Translations under genes and position numbers: made by a program
In this document: piece by piece, positions 12,614 to 23,904 of the stretch
Position numbering within the stretch: the first letter of the stretch is position 1
Layout: every line of letters begins with the position of its first letter
From: Nannochloris sp. 'desiccata'
Lineage: Eukaryota; Chlorophyta; Trebouxiophyceae; Chlorellales; Chlorellaceae
Assembly: GCA_019044685.2 (NCBI GenBank)
Contig: JAGTXX020000010.1
Span: 868,001 to 932,000 of the forward strand
Length of the DNA: 64,000 bases
Reading direction: 5' to 3'
Notes under the pieces: generated by a model
What the model was told of the DNA's origin: nothing
The model's input: the letters and a program-made list of their open reading frames with translations, nothing else
The model's database searches: none

Positions 12614-15600
12614 ATGGGCTACAGCATTCAGATCGACACGCCGATGCCAGACGCATACTGCAATAACATAATTGTCAGGTCAGCTGTAGTGATTAAGTAG
12701 ACAGCGCTAAACCCCTGTACCTTTCATGCATTCTTGCAAGATCGCTTGTCTCCAGATCGTCCCAATTTAACCACGCGGTTTTTACTATTCTATTGCAGCT
12801 ACAATGATGTTTGGTGGTATCGCGCCAGGATATTAGAATCTGCAGATATCGAGGGCATTCCTTCATACAATATGGGCTTTTACGGTAAGTAATACTCCGT
12901 AGGTTGGTCATCTAGATCACATCTGTATTCCCTCGTCGCCATCTTCAAAAAATTGAATGATTTTATCAATTCTTCGTTGTTCAACTGCAGGATTCCTCAA
13001 AGGTGACACAGAATGGATTCCAGCGGATTCACCAAGGTACGCAAGATTTAAATTCTAAAAAAATGGATTGAATTTGGTGTCGGTAAAAAGACAAAAATTT
13101 CCGCCAATGGTTTTTATTCTCACTTTCGTTCTTTTCGTTGCTGCAGAATTAGAGACTTTGACCCAACAAACTTCGTCGCGTCAAAGTTCCATAGAGTTTT
13201 CATCCTTAAAAATCTAGAAAAAGAGCTGCAGACTTGGAATAGCACGGTAAGTTTACCTTGTACCCTTTTGGAGAAATCTCGTTTGTCGGAAAAAAAATCA
13301 TATAATTTAATTTCCTTCAATTTTCTAATCTCTCTTTTAAGTGTTTAACCCTCTTCAAACTTTAGGAAAATCGGAGAAAATCTCCTCCTGGAATCAGCGT
13401 CTCCCCAGACCAGCTTCTCCTCTCGTATCCTCCCAATTGTCGGCCTTCAAAGGATGATATTAGTTTCACTGCGATCGATTTTAAAGCACCAACACGTGAC
13501 GTCATTAAGCTTTTAGACTCTGTTAATTCCGCATTAGCTAGTCGTGAGGTAGAACCAGGTTCCTTTGTTTTACTATTGCTCTTGGCAGGGCCGATGGGGT
13601 TGACTTTTGAGGAGATGCTCAAGAAAGTCAACGATTATGAATTTGAAGTTGAATCTTCAATAATGACGGCAACAACGATCAAATTAGGTCTTTCAGCGTA
13701 CAAAGAATACATCCTCGAGTTAGAAAGTGGTAAATTTGCATTGAATATCTTCCCTTTGGCCGCAGCAGGAGGTAGACAGAGTCCCAACAAAGCAGCGGCG
13801 GCTGCAGGCCTCGGCGTCAACGGGAGCGGGGAAGCAGCCGAAGAAGTTATTTATCTTCTTTCTGACGATGAGAAAGAAGCAGTAGAAGAAGCAGTAGAAG
13901 AAGCAGTAGAAGGAATGATAGTGCAGGGGCCAATTGCTATTGTTGAGGAGAAGCTGAGCAGTGATGGCACTTCAACTGAAATTAGAAATAATTTAGCTGC
14001 AGGCGCCATTCCTACTATCTCCGCTGGCGGTGACATTGATCAGATACCTCCACCTAGAAAGCGACCTCGCACCAAATTGAGGAACACTAGTAATGATGAT
14101 ACTCAACGCAATATAGCTCTAACGAATGACACTGCAGCGGATGTAGACAAGCCTAGAACTCAAGCAGCTCCCCATGGCCATGTCCCGGCGCCTGCGCCTG
14201 CCTCTAATCATCATGATGTAGCTATCTCTGCTGCTGTTGAAGCGTCACTACCCCACACACCCCACGTTTCTTTATTTGAGCAAGCAAAGAAGGAGTCTGC
14301 TCTCCGCAACCAGCGTCTATCCAAAGAATTAAAATGGCCCCTCTCTGATACTGAACGTCTGCTCAAGTACATGGATAGACAACGCATTATCAGTACTGTA
14401 GCTATTTTATTTGTCCATGGGTTCATCAGTTGCGGTAAAGGCGGATTACAACGAGGGTGGCTTTTTACCTCTAACGTGTTGCAATTGCTGTGGCGCAGAC
14501 AAGTTGTTTTAAATTTAGAACCAGCGAGTCAATTCTTAGTTGGTGTCGGTAGGGGATTACAAGAGAAATATGGACTGATCCAAAAAAATGCTAGAAAAAA
14601 TGGGTTGATCAACAGTGGGGAGGGGGTGCTAGGGAAGAAACCCGACAGTGGCCCTGCTGCTACTGCTACTGCTGTCCAAGGTGCTGTTCGAAGTGCTGTT
14701 GCATTGAGGAAAGAAAGTGACGGTAATAATAAACTACACGTTGTTAAACCTCCTCCTCCTCCTCCTCGACAACAGCAACAACAGCAAAAGCAGCATCGAC
14801 AACAACAAGAACATCAAGAACATCTATTTTTGAAGCCCCCTCCTGTTTCCACCGTCGGTAGAGGCAGTTTAGTCGCTAAAAAATCTGCCCCCTTGGCAAA
14901 TAACGCCGGCGTTGGTGGTGGTGCTGTTGGTGGTGGTAGTGCTTCAAAGAGGAAGAGCCGTAATCCGCAATCTACAATAGAAACCCTCGCTACTGTCATC
15001 TTTCCAGAAAACGAAATAGATAATACTGGCTCTGGAACAGCAGCAGCAGCAGCAGGTGTTCGTCGCTCGCTCCGTGCCCGACCTCCTGCTGGCTACCACA
15101 AATTTCTCGAGCAAGAAGGCCTTGTAGATGATGACGAAGCACGTACATTTGGTCGTGGAGTTGATGGTAGAAAAAATTTAATTGTCTGGGAGGAAGGAGA
15201 TAATAGTACTGAATCAAACTCTGAGGAAGAAAGTCAAAGTCAAAGTGACCGTGAGAACGATGACGAGGATGATGAGGACATGTCTGGTCTTGATAATAGT
15301 GCGTATAATTCCTCGGATGAGGATATGCTGGATAGTGGTGATAAACAGTACAGAAAGAAAAGATTTAGAGGAGATGATGGAAAATATGAAAGTAAAAGAA
15401 AGAAAGAACGACAACAACAGAGGTCGAATCCTTCTCGTCCGACGACCACAAATGCAGCAGCAGCAGCAACAGGGCAGAGACCTCAACACCATGGATCAAC
15501 AAATACATCTCCATCTGATGTATTTGTATCAGAAAGCATGGTATTGAATGCTGAAAGACTCAGATTATTGCAACTAGCACATACTTTACGAGATGTAGTT

Positions 15601-17541
15601 GAGCATCCGAGCGTTTTACACCAAGCTACAATTCGAGGTATCCCTGTTAGAGAAGAGCTGCGTAGAATAACCAATGCATTGATTACGAATACGTTAGGTG
15701 CTGCTGCGAAAAGTGGTACTGGTGCTCAGAGATTTGGAGTTCCGCAGCAGCAACAACAACAACAACAAAGACAAGGTATGCTTTCAAACTCACACGCGAC
15801 AATGCAACCAAAGCGGTATGCCCACCAGCAGCAGCAGCAGCAGCAGCAGCAACAACGTGTTGCTCTTCAATATCAAAGGCTGCCACCAACATCCTCTTAT
15901 ACTTACGGCACAAGTGGTGGGGTGGCACCAAATGGTGCATCTAATATAGGAGCAAGCGGTAATATGTTGCATCAGAATTTGCACCACGTCGCCAATCATC
16001 AGCAATTGCAGCAGCAGCAACAACAAAGACAACAGCAATTGCAGCAGCATCAAAGGCAACAGCAACAGCAACAACAAAGGCAACACCAATTTCAGCAACA
16101 ACAAGGACAGCAGCATCAACAAAGGCAACACCAATTGCAACAACAGCAACAACTGAATGCTTCTGCTGTTGCTGGTTATCCAACTTACCTTGCACAAATT
16201 GCCAAAAATAATCCTACTGCTCTAGGAGGAGTACGTGACACCCTTGCTTCTCATAAATATGTTGACGCTGCTGTTGCTGCTGGTGCCAGTGTCCGCCCTG
16301 CTGTTGCCAGTAGAACAACCCCACCAAAAGACTCTTTCAGCATTATCTTAGATCGAATACGGTCTGTAGGTGGTGGGTCGTTAGCAAGTTGTCTAGTAGA
16401 TGCAGTAAAAACTGGCAATCCCGAACAATATAAATATCTCGCTGCGGAGATAATTGCTTCGTTGCAAGGAGAAGGGGTGAACCCTGCTGCGTTTCCTCAA
16501 GATTTGTGTGGCCTTGATGGAAAATTGTCTCTAGATAAAGTAGCTTCGTCTTTGAAAATTTTAATTCTTCCCATGGCAGGTGGTGCTACTGCACAAGGAC
16601 AACATATTATTGAAGATCCTCCCGTCGGTGGTCTAGTAAGTGCAAGTCAAAGTATGATGCCTCCTCAAGTACAGGCCTGGACGCACCAAGCAGAGCTGCT
16701 GCAGCAACAGGAAAAACAACAGCAGCAGCAGCAACAGCAACTGGGTTTACAGCAACAGTTAAACAACAACCATGGACAGCGAGAACTGCAACAGCTGCAT
16801 CAGTTCCAGCTACTCCGTGCACAACTGCAACAGCAACAACTCCATAGCCAGCAGCAGGCGAGAGAACAACACTCCCAGCAACGAGGACCAACTGCTCATC
16901 CACGGCAACCACCCCCCACCTTTGCTGAAACTGCTGCACCAGCAGAAGCAGTGACCGATTCAGGAGCGCCTCAAAGTAGCAGCAGAGGCAATGGAGCAAT
17001 ACCACAGCCACCAAGCCCTCACAGAGCTACACACGTAGGAAATGTGCCGACACCAACGCCGGTTCCCTCTACTTCTAATAAACAACAACAACCTCAGAAT
17101 GAAGATCCAGCAGAAGTGGTCTGTGTTACTATGCAGGTGCCGGAGAAACTGTCCTCCGTGCCAGTTGAACAGCACGCACAAGCGGAATTTGCTGTAAAAA
17201 AGGCTATTGAGCAATTAAAATCTTGCGGAGCTGAACATTACATTACCAAGCAACTGATGGGTATGTTTGATGAAGCAGGGTTGAGGACACAAAGAAATAA
17301 TGATCACGGTGAGTACGGGATATTAAATCCTTCTTCTACTGTTGCTGCTGTAGTGGGTTCTGATCCCGGGGCGCTGAAAGATGCCTTGGTTGTTGATGCG
17401 GTGTCGACTGGTAAAGAGAGTGAGGTAGCTAACAGTGTAGATACTGCTACTATTGTAGAGAAAGAAAAAAAACCAGGGCTGCTGTCTCTTGCTGCTGCCG
17501 CCGCCGCCGCTGCAGTGGCAGTGACCTCTCCTTCTTCTTAG
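12614..17541 (+). CDS. Large Gln-rich nuclear-type protein with Tudor-like N-terminus, function unknown
   Basis: Five exons (12614-12678, 12799-12884, 12991-13036, 13147-13246, 13366-17541) give 1490 aa; all four introns are 106-120 nt with GT-AG ends and consistent phase. The N-terminus (YNDVWWYRARILE, then YNMGFYGFLKGDTEWIP) looks like a Tudor/chromo-like beta-barrel, and residues about 165-230 may form a winged-helix-like unit. Then come a basic patch (PPRKRPRTKL), a conserved-looking block near residues 300-400, a long acidic Ser/Asp/Glu region, a basic patch and several poly-Gln tracts (about 890-930, 980-1030, 1210-1270), ending in poly-Ala. Such composition is typical of transcriptional coactivators or chromatin proteins. 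I do not recognise the family. CAG/CAA repeats encode the Gln runs and may vary in length. Confidence 0.8.
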
Positions 17542-18047
17542 ATCGGATTATATGAATAAATGAATGAATTAGATCTTCTACTTTGTTTTGTTCTGTTCTG
17601 CCTTGTATATGTATCTCAGCTACGTATTGTGTTGTAAATATTTCGTATGTCTTGAAATAGAAATATGACAAGAGCCTGCCTGGAGGTTCATTGCCAACAT
17701 GCTGTGCTATGTTCTGCTATGTGCGTTGCAAGTTAGAATAAAGATATCATTCACTGAGCATTTAATATGAGATTATAATCCTATACAACTAAAGAGATGC
17801 TGTAATGCATATTATTATAATAAAAGAATCCATTCTAATTTACTAACTATCGATATGTATACCCACTCACTCCTTCAAAAAGAAAGTAAGAAAGTAAGAA
17901 AGAAATATCATATCGAGATATTCAAACTTCCTTTTACCGTCCCCAACCGACTTTTTAAGATTTATATCTATCTATGTTAATATGATATCTCGAGCCGATG
18001 TATAGTTTTTTTTCTTCTCGATATAATATTTCTCTCAAGAAAAATCT
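17542..18047. other. Convergent 3' spacer (506 bp)
   Basis: AT-rich sequence between two stop codons, holding the 3' UTRs of the Gln-rich gene and of chlorophyll synthase. A TGTAA motif at 17633 could be the poly(A) signal of the former. A short GAAAGTAA-type repeat lies near 17880-17904. No gene is seen. Confidence 0.55.
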
Positions 18048-19383
18048 CTACAGCACCGAGGTAGTATGATGTCCGATGGCCAATCCAGTCGTCAACAATC
18101 CAAACACCAGGAAAGGTTGTGCAGACGCTTGATATTTCACATCATTCGCTACAGGGTCTGGTAAGAAGAACTTCACTTGAGCGATGATTTGAGGAATGAT
18201 TAATCCTAACAACACCGCTCCGTACACCGGCTCTTCCAGCCCAAAGGCCAAGTACGCAGCAATCCCGAGCTGTGTGACGTCAATAGAAGTAACACAAATC
18301 CATTTTGCAGTCTCTACACCGAATGCTACGGGTAAAGACTGTAAACCCATTTCCCGATCACCTTCGATTGACTTGAAGTCATTGACAATGGCAATGCCAA
18401 GGCCGGCAATGGAGTAGAGCATAGTTAAAATAACGACATCAAGGCTTAGAGTACCGAACAGAGCTTGCCCTGCAAGCCAAGGTAAAGTGATATATGAAGA
18501 ACCCAAAGCATAATTGCCAATCCAGCCACTTTGTTTCAATTTCAATGGAGGGGCAGAGTAGATGTAAGAGATGAAAGATCCAAACGCGGCAAGATAAAAC
18601 ATAATTGGAGATTCATGGCCTACGAGGTAATCCAAAGTATAGGCAACTCCTAATCCACCGGCCAGAAGAATCAAAATTTGGGCTACAACTTCATTTTCGG
18701 AGATACGGCCAGAAGGAATGGGACGGTAGGGTTCATTGATGGCATCGATATCACGATCATACCAATCGTTGATAGTTTGAGTGAATCCAGTGAGTAGGGG
18801 TCCAGACATGGTCATGCAGAGTAAAGAAAGACCAACATCACGAGGGGTCCATTCGAAATTACCAGACGCAGCAGCTCCACAGAGAACACCCCAAATGAGA
18901 GGGATCCAAGTAACTGGTTTCATAAGCTGGACGCGAATTTTCCAGATATCTGTTTCGAGATCTGCTCCTTTCATGCCAAGAAGTTGGGCATTACCTTTAA
19001 CGCCGAGGAAGACCTCTTGCTGTTTGCCTTTGGCATTCTTCTTGGTGATTTTTTGAGCCATGGCAACGGTCAAAGGAGCGGAACGGATGGAACGACCTGT
19101 TGTTGAAAAAATAGAAATAGTTGAGAGGAAGTTTGAGAGACTACGTGAGTTTGGGTGTGTATATCTACTACAAATACTGCAATGTGCTACAATTAGAAGA
19201 CAATGAACGCCAAATAATGGGGTTTTGCTGAGTTATTTGGTGGCAACATGCAGCAATTTACTCACCAGTGATCCCCCTGACAGCAGAGGCAGGGGAAGCC
19301 AGAACATTGCATTTACCAAGAGTTTGCACAGAGGAAGTGCGGGCAGTGCTGCTAATGCGAGCGCCTAAGAGAGCAGAAGACAT
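18048..19383 (-). CDS. CHLG: Chlorophyll synthase (chlorophyll a synthase, ChlG)
   Basis: Exons 19266-19383 and 18048-19096 encode 388 aa. The 169-nt intron has GTGAGT and CAACAG ends. The enzyme prenylates chlorophyllide with phytyl or geranylgeranyl diphosphate in the last step of chlorophyll synthesis, in the thylakoid or envelope membrane. Diagnostic segments are WKIRVQLMKPVTWIPLIWG, the Asp-rich prenyl-binding motif DRDIDAINEPYRPIPSG, and the second Asp motif NDFKSIEGDR. About eight to nine membrane helices follow from the hydrophobic pattern. The first exon encodes a Ser/Ala/Arg-rich transit peptide (about 55 residues) with no ER signal sequence, pointing to a primary plastid. The mature region starts near AMAQKITKK. 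It is divergent from a small membrane-protein gene. Confidence 0.97.
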
Positions 19384-19721
19384 CTTGTTGGAGCAAAACT
19401 TGAATAAAATGCCAAGTAATGAAACTCTTTCCAGAAACTATCTGCGAACACCAAGTGCTGGCCTATAACCAGATGTCTCAAAATATGTTTGATTTGCAAG
19501 TTTTAATTGTTCCTGCGAACTACATTTACCAAGGATAGGGTGGCCGTTCTCAAGGATGAGGCTACAAAATTGAAGAACTCAAAATGTGACCAACCGTAGT
19601 TCTACGCATTTCAAAATCTTATGGCGCTACTAAGAAATTTATGAAAGGCTATATAGCAGCGCATCATCCCAAACTATGCAGTTCGAAATAGATTCAAATT
19701 AATTTCAAAAACTTTCGAACA
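19384..19721. promoter_or_regulatory. Divergent promoter between CHLG and the 192-aa protein gene
   Basis: This 338-bp spacer joins two head-to-head start codons. A ctatatag motif at about 19649-19656, some 70 bp before the ATG at 19722, is a TATA candidate for the rightward gene. No conserved element is recognised for CHLG. Confidence 0.5.
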
Positions 19722-20300
19722 ATGCCTGCACCCGACGAAGCCCCCTCCAAACCACGCAAGCTGCCCTTGGTTTCCGAGCGTGTAATGGAAGGATGGAGCC
19801 TACCAGACTGGCTCCCGGAATTCATCAAAGCCCCATTCCTAGATCGACAAAGACAGCTCATGGCGGCCGAACTCAAACTGCAGCGTCGCTTCCTGTTTGA
19901 ATACCGTACCCAAGTCCGTTCCTTTGAACCAGTATTAAAAGAGCGCGGTTTATTAATAGGCACCGCCATTGTAGATGCATTCAAAGACCAGCATACCACA
20001 GAAGTCTCCTATGAAGACGCTGCCGCCCAGCAATCGGCAAACAATGCCCAAATGGGTGGATTCAACAAGAAAGATGTTTTGGAGATGATGCAGACGTTAG
20101 ACCCGATTATAGCCCCGGTATTAACACCGTTTGTTGAAGGGTTGAAAACACCCATCAATGACCAGCTAGAGGTGCTGCAGGCGAGCTTGGTGAAGGCGTT
20201 TGTTGGGACGGCAGCAGTGTCATTGGTGGTCGGGTATGTCATTGGCCGGGCAACTGCTTCTGGAGGGAGAGGGAGTAAAGGTGGTGGTGGAGGGAAATAA
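19722..20300 (+). CDS. Unknown 192-aa protein with one C-terminal membrane segment
   Basis: Single-exon ORF from ATG 19722, 192 aa. I do not recognise the family. The N-terminal region is Pro-rich (KPRKLPLVSERV), followed by WSLPDWLPEFIKAPF and a charged amphipathic helix stretch (about residues 45-80). A hydrophobic segment near the C-terminus (about residues 158-176, AFVGTAAVSLVVGYVIGRA) is followed by a Gly/Lys-rich tail. This looks like a tail-anchored or single-pass protein of an organelle membrane. Its position head-to-head with chlorophyll synthase is weak guilt by association only. Coding is supported by ORF length, a plausible start context and the close divergent spacing. Confidence 0.75.
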   Translation: MPAPDEAPSKPRKLPLVSERVMEGWSLPDWLPEFIKAPFLDRQRQLMAAELKLQRRFLFEYRTQVRSFEPVLKERGLLIGTAIVDAFKDQHTTEVSYEDAAAQQSANNAQMGGFNKKDVLEMMQTLDPIIAPVLTPFVEGLKTPINDQLEVLQASLVKAFVGTAAVSLVVGYVIGRATASGGRGSKGGGGGK

Positions 20301-20716
20301 AGAAATTAATGTTTTTATTACTATTATACGTGGTAACTACTGTCTCTATGTACGTGTTTATGTGGGTATTAATATAATTTAAGTACTGTTTGTGGAGGTG
20401 AAAATTGTTTAGTTGTATTTCCTCTCTTGAGTAAGTTTCTTTTCATAGAAACAGACGTTACAAAGAGTTTATTGCATGGTATATTTTCCAAATATTGTAA
20501 TAATATGCGGCAAGATTTATGTTTTTTAAAGTTCAGCAGCATTGAGGGGTAAAACAAGGACAGGGACACAAGAGCGAGGTCAGGGTCGAGGAGAAAAAAT
20601 AAATCAGATCTTGCATTTTTAAAATTACTCTTAATAAATTTGTACTACATCAGCTACCTAGAAAGCGTTTTTTTCTACTTCCACAACCAAGAAATTGGAT
20701 ACTTTGAGACCTTCCC
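20301..20716. other. Convergent 3' spacer (416 bp)
   Basis: AT-rich 3' flanks of the 192-aa gene and of the T-protein gene. No coding or RNA gene is recognised. Confidence 0.5.
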
Positions 20717-22120
20717 TTAAGAAGGTTTATGATAGTGAACAGGCACAAAGGGCATCTTGGTCACTACAGCATCGCTTTGCTTCCCACGTACCTCGACCTT
20801 TAACTCAGTTCCAGCCTTGGCATAGGCCTTATCAACATAGCCCATTGCAATATTCTTCTTTAAACAAGGAGAGAACGCTCCAGAAGTGACTTCACCAACC
20901 TTGGTTCCATCAGCAGTCACGATAGCAGAGTGCTGACGAGCAGGAGCACCGGAGGACACCAACCCCACACGACGCTGGCTCACCCCGTCGGCAATCTGTT
21001 GCTTGATAATCTCTCCACCAAGGAAGTCAAATGCTTCACGGCGGCGTTTACCGACAGTCCATGTAAGACCAGCTTCCACAGGGGTGATATCTTCGTTTAA
21101 ATCGTTACCGTAAAGGCAGAGACCTGCTTCGAGGCGAAGTGAATCACGAGGACCCAGTCCAGCAAGACGGCACCTGGTGTCACTTACAAGCTTTTTTGCG
21201 ACCTCCAAAATATTGGCATTAGGAATAGACAATTCAAACCCATCTTCTCCAGTATATCCAGTTCTAGTAACAAAAGAAGGAGCGCCAGCGATATCCATTT
21301 TCTTAAACATTCCAAAATACAATTTAGAAAGATCCTCAGAACCGACCAAGGGTTGTAAAACTTGAACAGCTTCGGGACCCTGGAGAGCTACCACTGCACG
21401 GTCATCATGCACTTCCATACTCACATCACCACCTTTGGCAGTGAATGCAGCCAAATGCTTATTCAAATGGGCAAGATCCTTATCGCGGCAACCAGCGTTG
21501 ACTACCAAATAAATTTCGTGGTCGTTTACTTTAGTGATCACAGTATCGTCAATGATCCCCCCCTTCTCATTGGTGAAGACAGACAAAGAGCCAGTGCCGT
21601 CAGCAAGACCGGCAATGTCACCGACAACGAGGCCTTCAAGGAAAGGGATGGCGTCCTTGCCACGGAGGGTAAGGCCACACATGTGGGAGACATCAAAAAG
21701 GGAGGCGTGGGTACGGCAATGATTGGTTGCATCCATGATACTGTCTTTGTATTGGATAGGCATAGCCCAGCCAGCAAAGGGGACCATTTTACCTGTTTAA
21801 TAAGACAGAGTAAGTAGAATGGTTAGAAATGAAGAAAAATTGAAATAGTTGGGTGGTGGTGGGTGATCTTGTCGAGGGAGATGGGGAGAAATATAAGTAT
21901 TTTAGAAAATTTGGGAATATCTAGCCGCGATCGCTGCTTCTATGGACGTACCTCCATTCTCTACGTGGAAATCGTAGAGAGTGGTCTTCATAAGGTTGGC
22001 ATCGTCAGCAAAACCACGGCGGATCGCAAAGCTAGCTGCTGCTGTGGTAGAGTTCGCTGCACCGGCAGATTCGCTGGCGCGGAGCGCCGAGCGCACTAAT
22101 GTCAAAGCCTGACGTCTCAT
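20717..22120 (-). CDS. GCST: Glycine cleavage system T protein (aminomethyltransferase), mitochondrial
   Basis: Exons 21952-22120 and 20717-21792 encode 414 aa; the intron is 159 nt with GTACGT and AAACAG ends. T protein takes the aminomethyl group from H protein and passes the methylene carbon to tetrahydrofolate, releasing ammonia; in algae it serves photorespiration. The N-terminus [16 protein letters not shown] is an Arg-rich, acid-free mitochondrial presequence, and the mature region begins around [21 protein letters not shown]. Other family segments visible are [35 protein letters not shown] and the C-terminal [21 protein letters not shown]. In-frame ATGs exist further upstream, but 22120 gives the best presequence. 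It is head-to-head with PAM68, only 198 bp apart. Confidence 0.96.
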
Positions 22121-22318
22121 TGTAATCAATGATGGTTTGAAATAGGCCAATGCGTTGCCTGTGGGAGAGATTATAACCAAAACTCCAACCAGCATTTTCT
22201 GCAAAGCACGGCCAGAGCATATTGGGTAGAACTCCACTGAAAATCCGGATTAAATGGGCGTCGTGAACCTATATTTGGGTAATAAACTTGGAGAGACCGT
22301 CGATCCTGCTCAATAATC

Positions 22319-23081
22319 ATGCAGTGCGGACAAATGCAGAAATTTATGAACAATGGCAGTTCCACATTGGCACCCAGAAGGCGATACTTTGCCGTGATCA
22401 AAGCTAATAAGGGATTTGGAGATGCTGGCACATCTAAAAATACTGAGCAAATCAAGGTAAGCTTTCATTTTTGGAGTTACTTTTCAAATTTAGTGTTCAT
22501 CTTGTAATCTGTTTCAAAAAACGACCCACAATTTATTTTCTGCTTATCATACCCATTATTGCTTATTTATAAAGGTTAGCAAACGTGGCAAAGTGGCATC
22601 ACGCTTATCCCGTGAGAAACAATTAGCACAATTACAAGCAGAGGAGCGGGAATACCAAGCGGCCTTTCAAGCAAAGCTCGCTGCTCGCCAAGGCGGCACG
22701 TCAGCAGCACAGCAGTCTACACAGAGTATCTCCACTCCCACTGTCCAGGATGATGATGATTATAGTTCAGATGTCACTGTGCCTGAGCAAATCACAGATC
22801 GCATGCTCCGCCGCATGCTCATGTTTTCGATTGGACCAGTGTTTTTAGGTTTCACCCTCTTTCCCTTGTTCTACTACCTGAAAAAAGTGCAAGAGATTGA
22901 TGTCCCAGTCTGGGCTGTATACATTGTACAAACTATCATATTTGGAGGTGGTTTACTAGGCATTTCGTACGGTATTATCTCTAGTAGTTTTGATCAGAGG
23001 CGGGAAGGTAGTCTGTTGGGGTGGAACGAGTTTAAAGCAAATTTGCCTCTTGTGTTGGACCGATTCAGAAAGAAAGACTAA
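22319..23081 (+). CDS. PAM68: PAM68-like photosystem II assembly protein
   Basis: Exons 22319-22456 and 22575-23081 give 214 aa; the intron is 118 nt (GTAAGC, ATAAAG) in phase 0. PAM68 is a thylakoid membrane protein that helps D1 maturation and early photosystem II assembly. The first 45 or so residues form a Ser/Arg/Lys-rich transit-like segment with the GFG motif seen near the start of mature PAM68. Then comes a charged, Gln-rich helix, the conserved IPxx-like block (VPEQITDRMLRRML), and two membrane segments (about residues 130-150 and 160-180). The end has a DQRREGSLLGWNEFKANL block typical of the family. In-frame ATGs further down exist, but 22319 preserves the transit peptide. Confidence 0.88.
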
Positions 23082-23904
23082 AATTGGTAGGATGTATGTA
23101 ATCAAATCTATGCAATTTTCACAATAATAAACAGCCTTAGAAATGCCATGCATCACGCATTATTCGGTAACTGATGTTGAGCCGAGATTAATATTACAAC
23201 ACCCGAGGACAATTTAGTAGCTTTAGGGTAAAGTGAGTGATGAATGGCCTATAAATCCATTTGTTTGGACTATAAAATAGCTTTCAAAGGTCTCGAACTT
23301 GTTGGACAGTCTAAAGGCTGCTCTATTCTGAGCTTTTCTAAAGGAAACGCCCAAGAGAAAAAGCGACCGTCACTCCTCACAGGCTGGATCGGTGTCGTTT
23401 ATTAACTTACCCTCAAACACCCACAACGAGATTATGCGTGGCAATGGAGTGAGGGATTTATGCTCCCGCAGAGCTACTATTTTGTTCCTATTGGAACCAA
23501 GATCTTTATTCTAATTTGCTACTAGTAGCTGGTAGAAGAATCAAACAATGTTGTGTTGTTTGCCTCCAGTGTCGGTGCCGGCAAGCTTAGCGAGGAAGCT
23601 ACTAGTACAATTACTCCTACCTGTTGCCGTACTAGTTCTATTTCAACACCGGATAGTAGTATATAACCCTCGTATCTGAGCGTGATAAAAGAAGAAAAAA
23701 CAATTATTAATTTTGAGAAAAAAAGAAGAGACTATTTAAATTGGCGCGTGGTGTTTGTAAATTATATAGGCCTGATTAGCGACCTATAGGACCTAGCTAG
23801 CCTCTACCTTTTATTTACGCAACTGATTTTTTTACCATCATTAAAACACACAAAGTAGAGATTGTTATATACACATGGATGGATGGATGGAATAATGTGT
23901 TTTC
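23082..23904. other. Long convergent spacer, possible non-coding RNA
   Basis: This 823-bp spacer lies between two stop codons, about twice the usual tail-to-tail spacing here. A TGTAA at 23097 probably ends PAM68. Inside are two TATA-like motifs (about 23249-23256 and 23271-23277), and a C-box-like TGATGA (23238-23243) with a D-box-like CTGA (23328-23331). No protein frame is convincing. It may hold an RNA gene; nothing is proven. Confidence 0.35.

Noticed and set aside
15790..16197. Leucine-rich antisense frame of 135 codons
   Set aside because: It is the complement of CAG/CAA poly-Gln repeats (which read as Leu/Val-rich in reverse) within the Gln-rich gene.
15740..16880. CAG-rich repeats resembling a repeat array or CRISPR
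   Set aside because: Units are trinucleotides encoding poly-Gln inside a long reading frame; no spacers or conserved repeat units.
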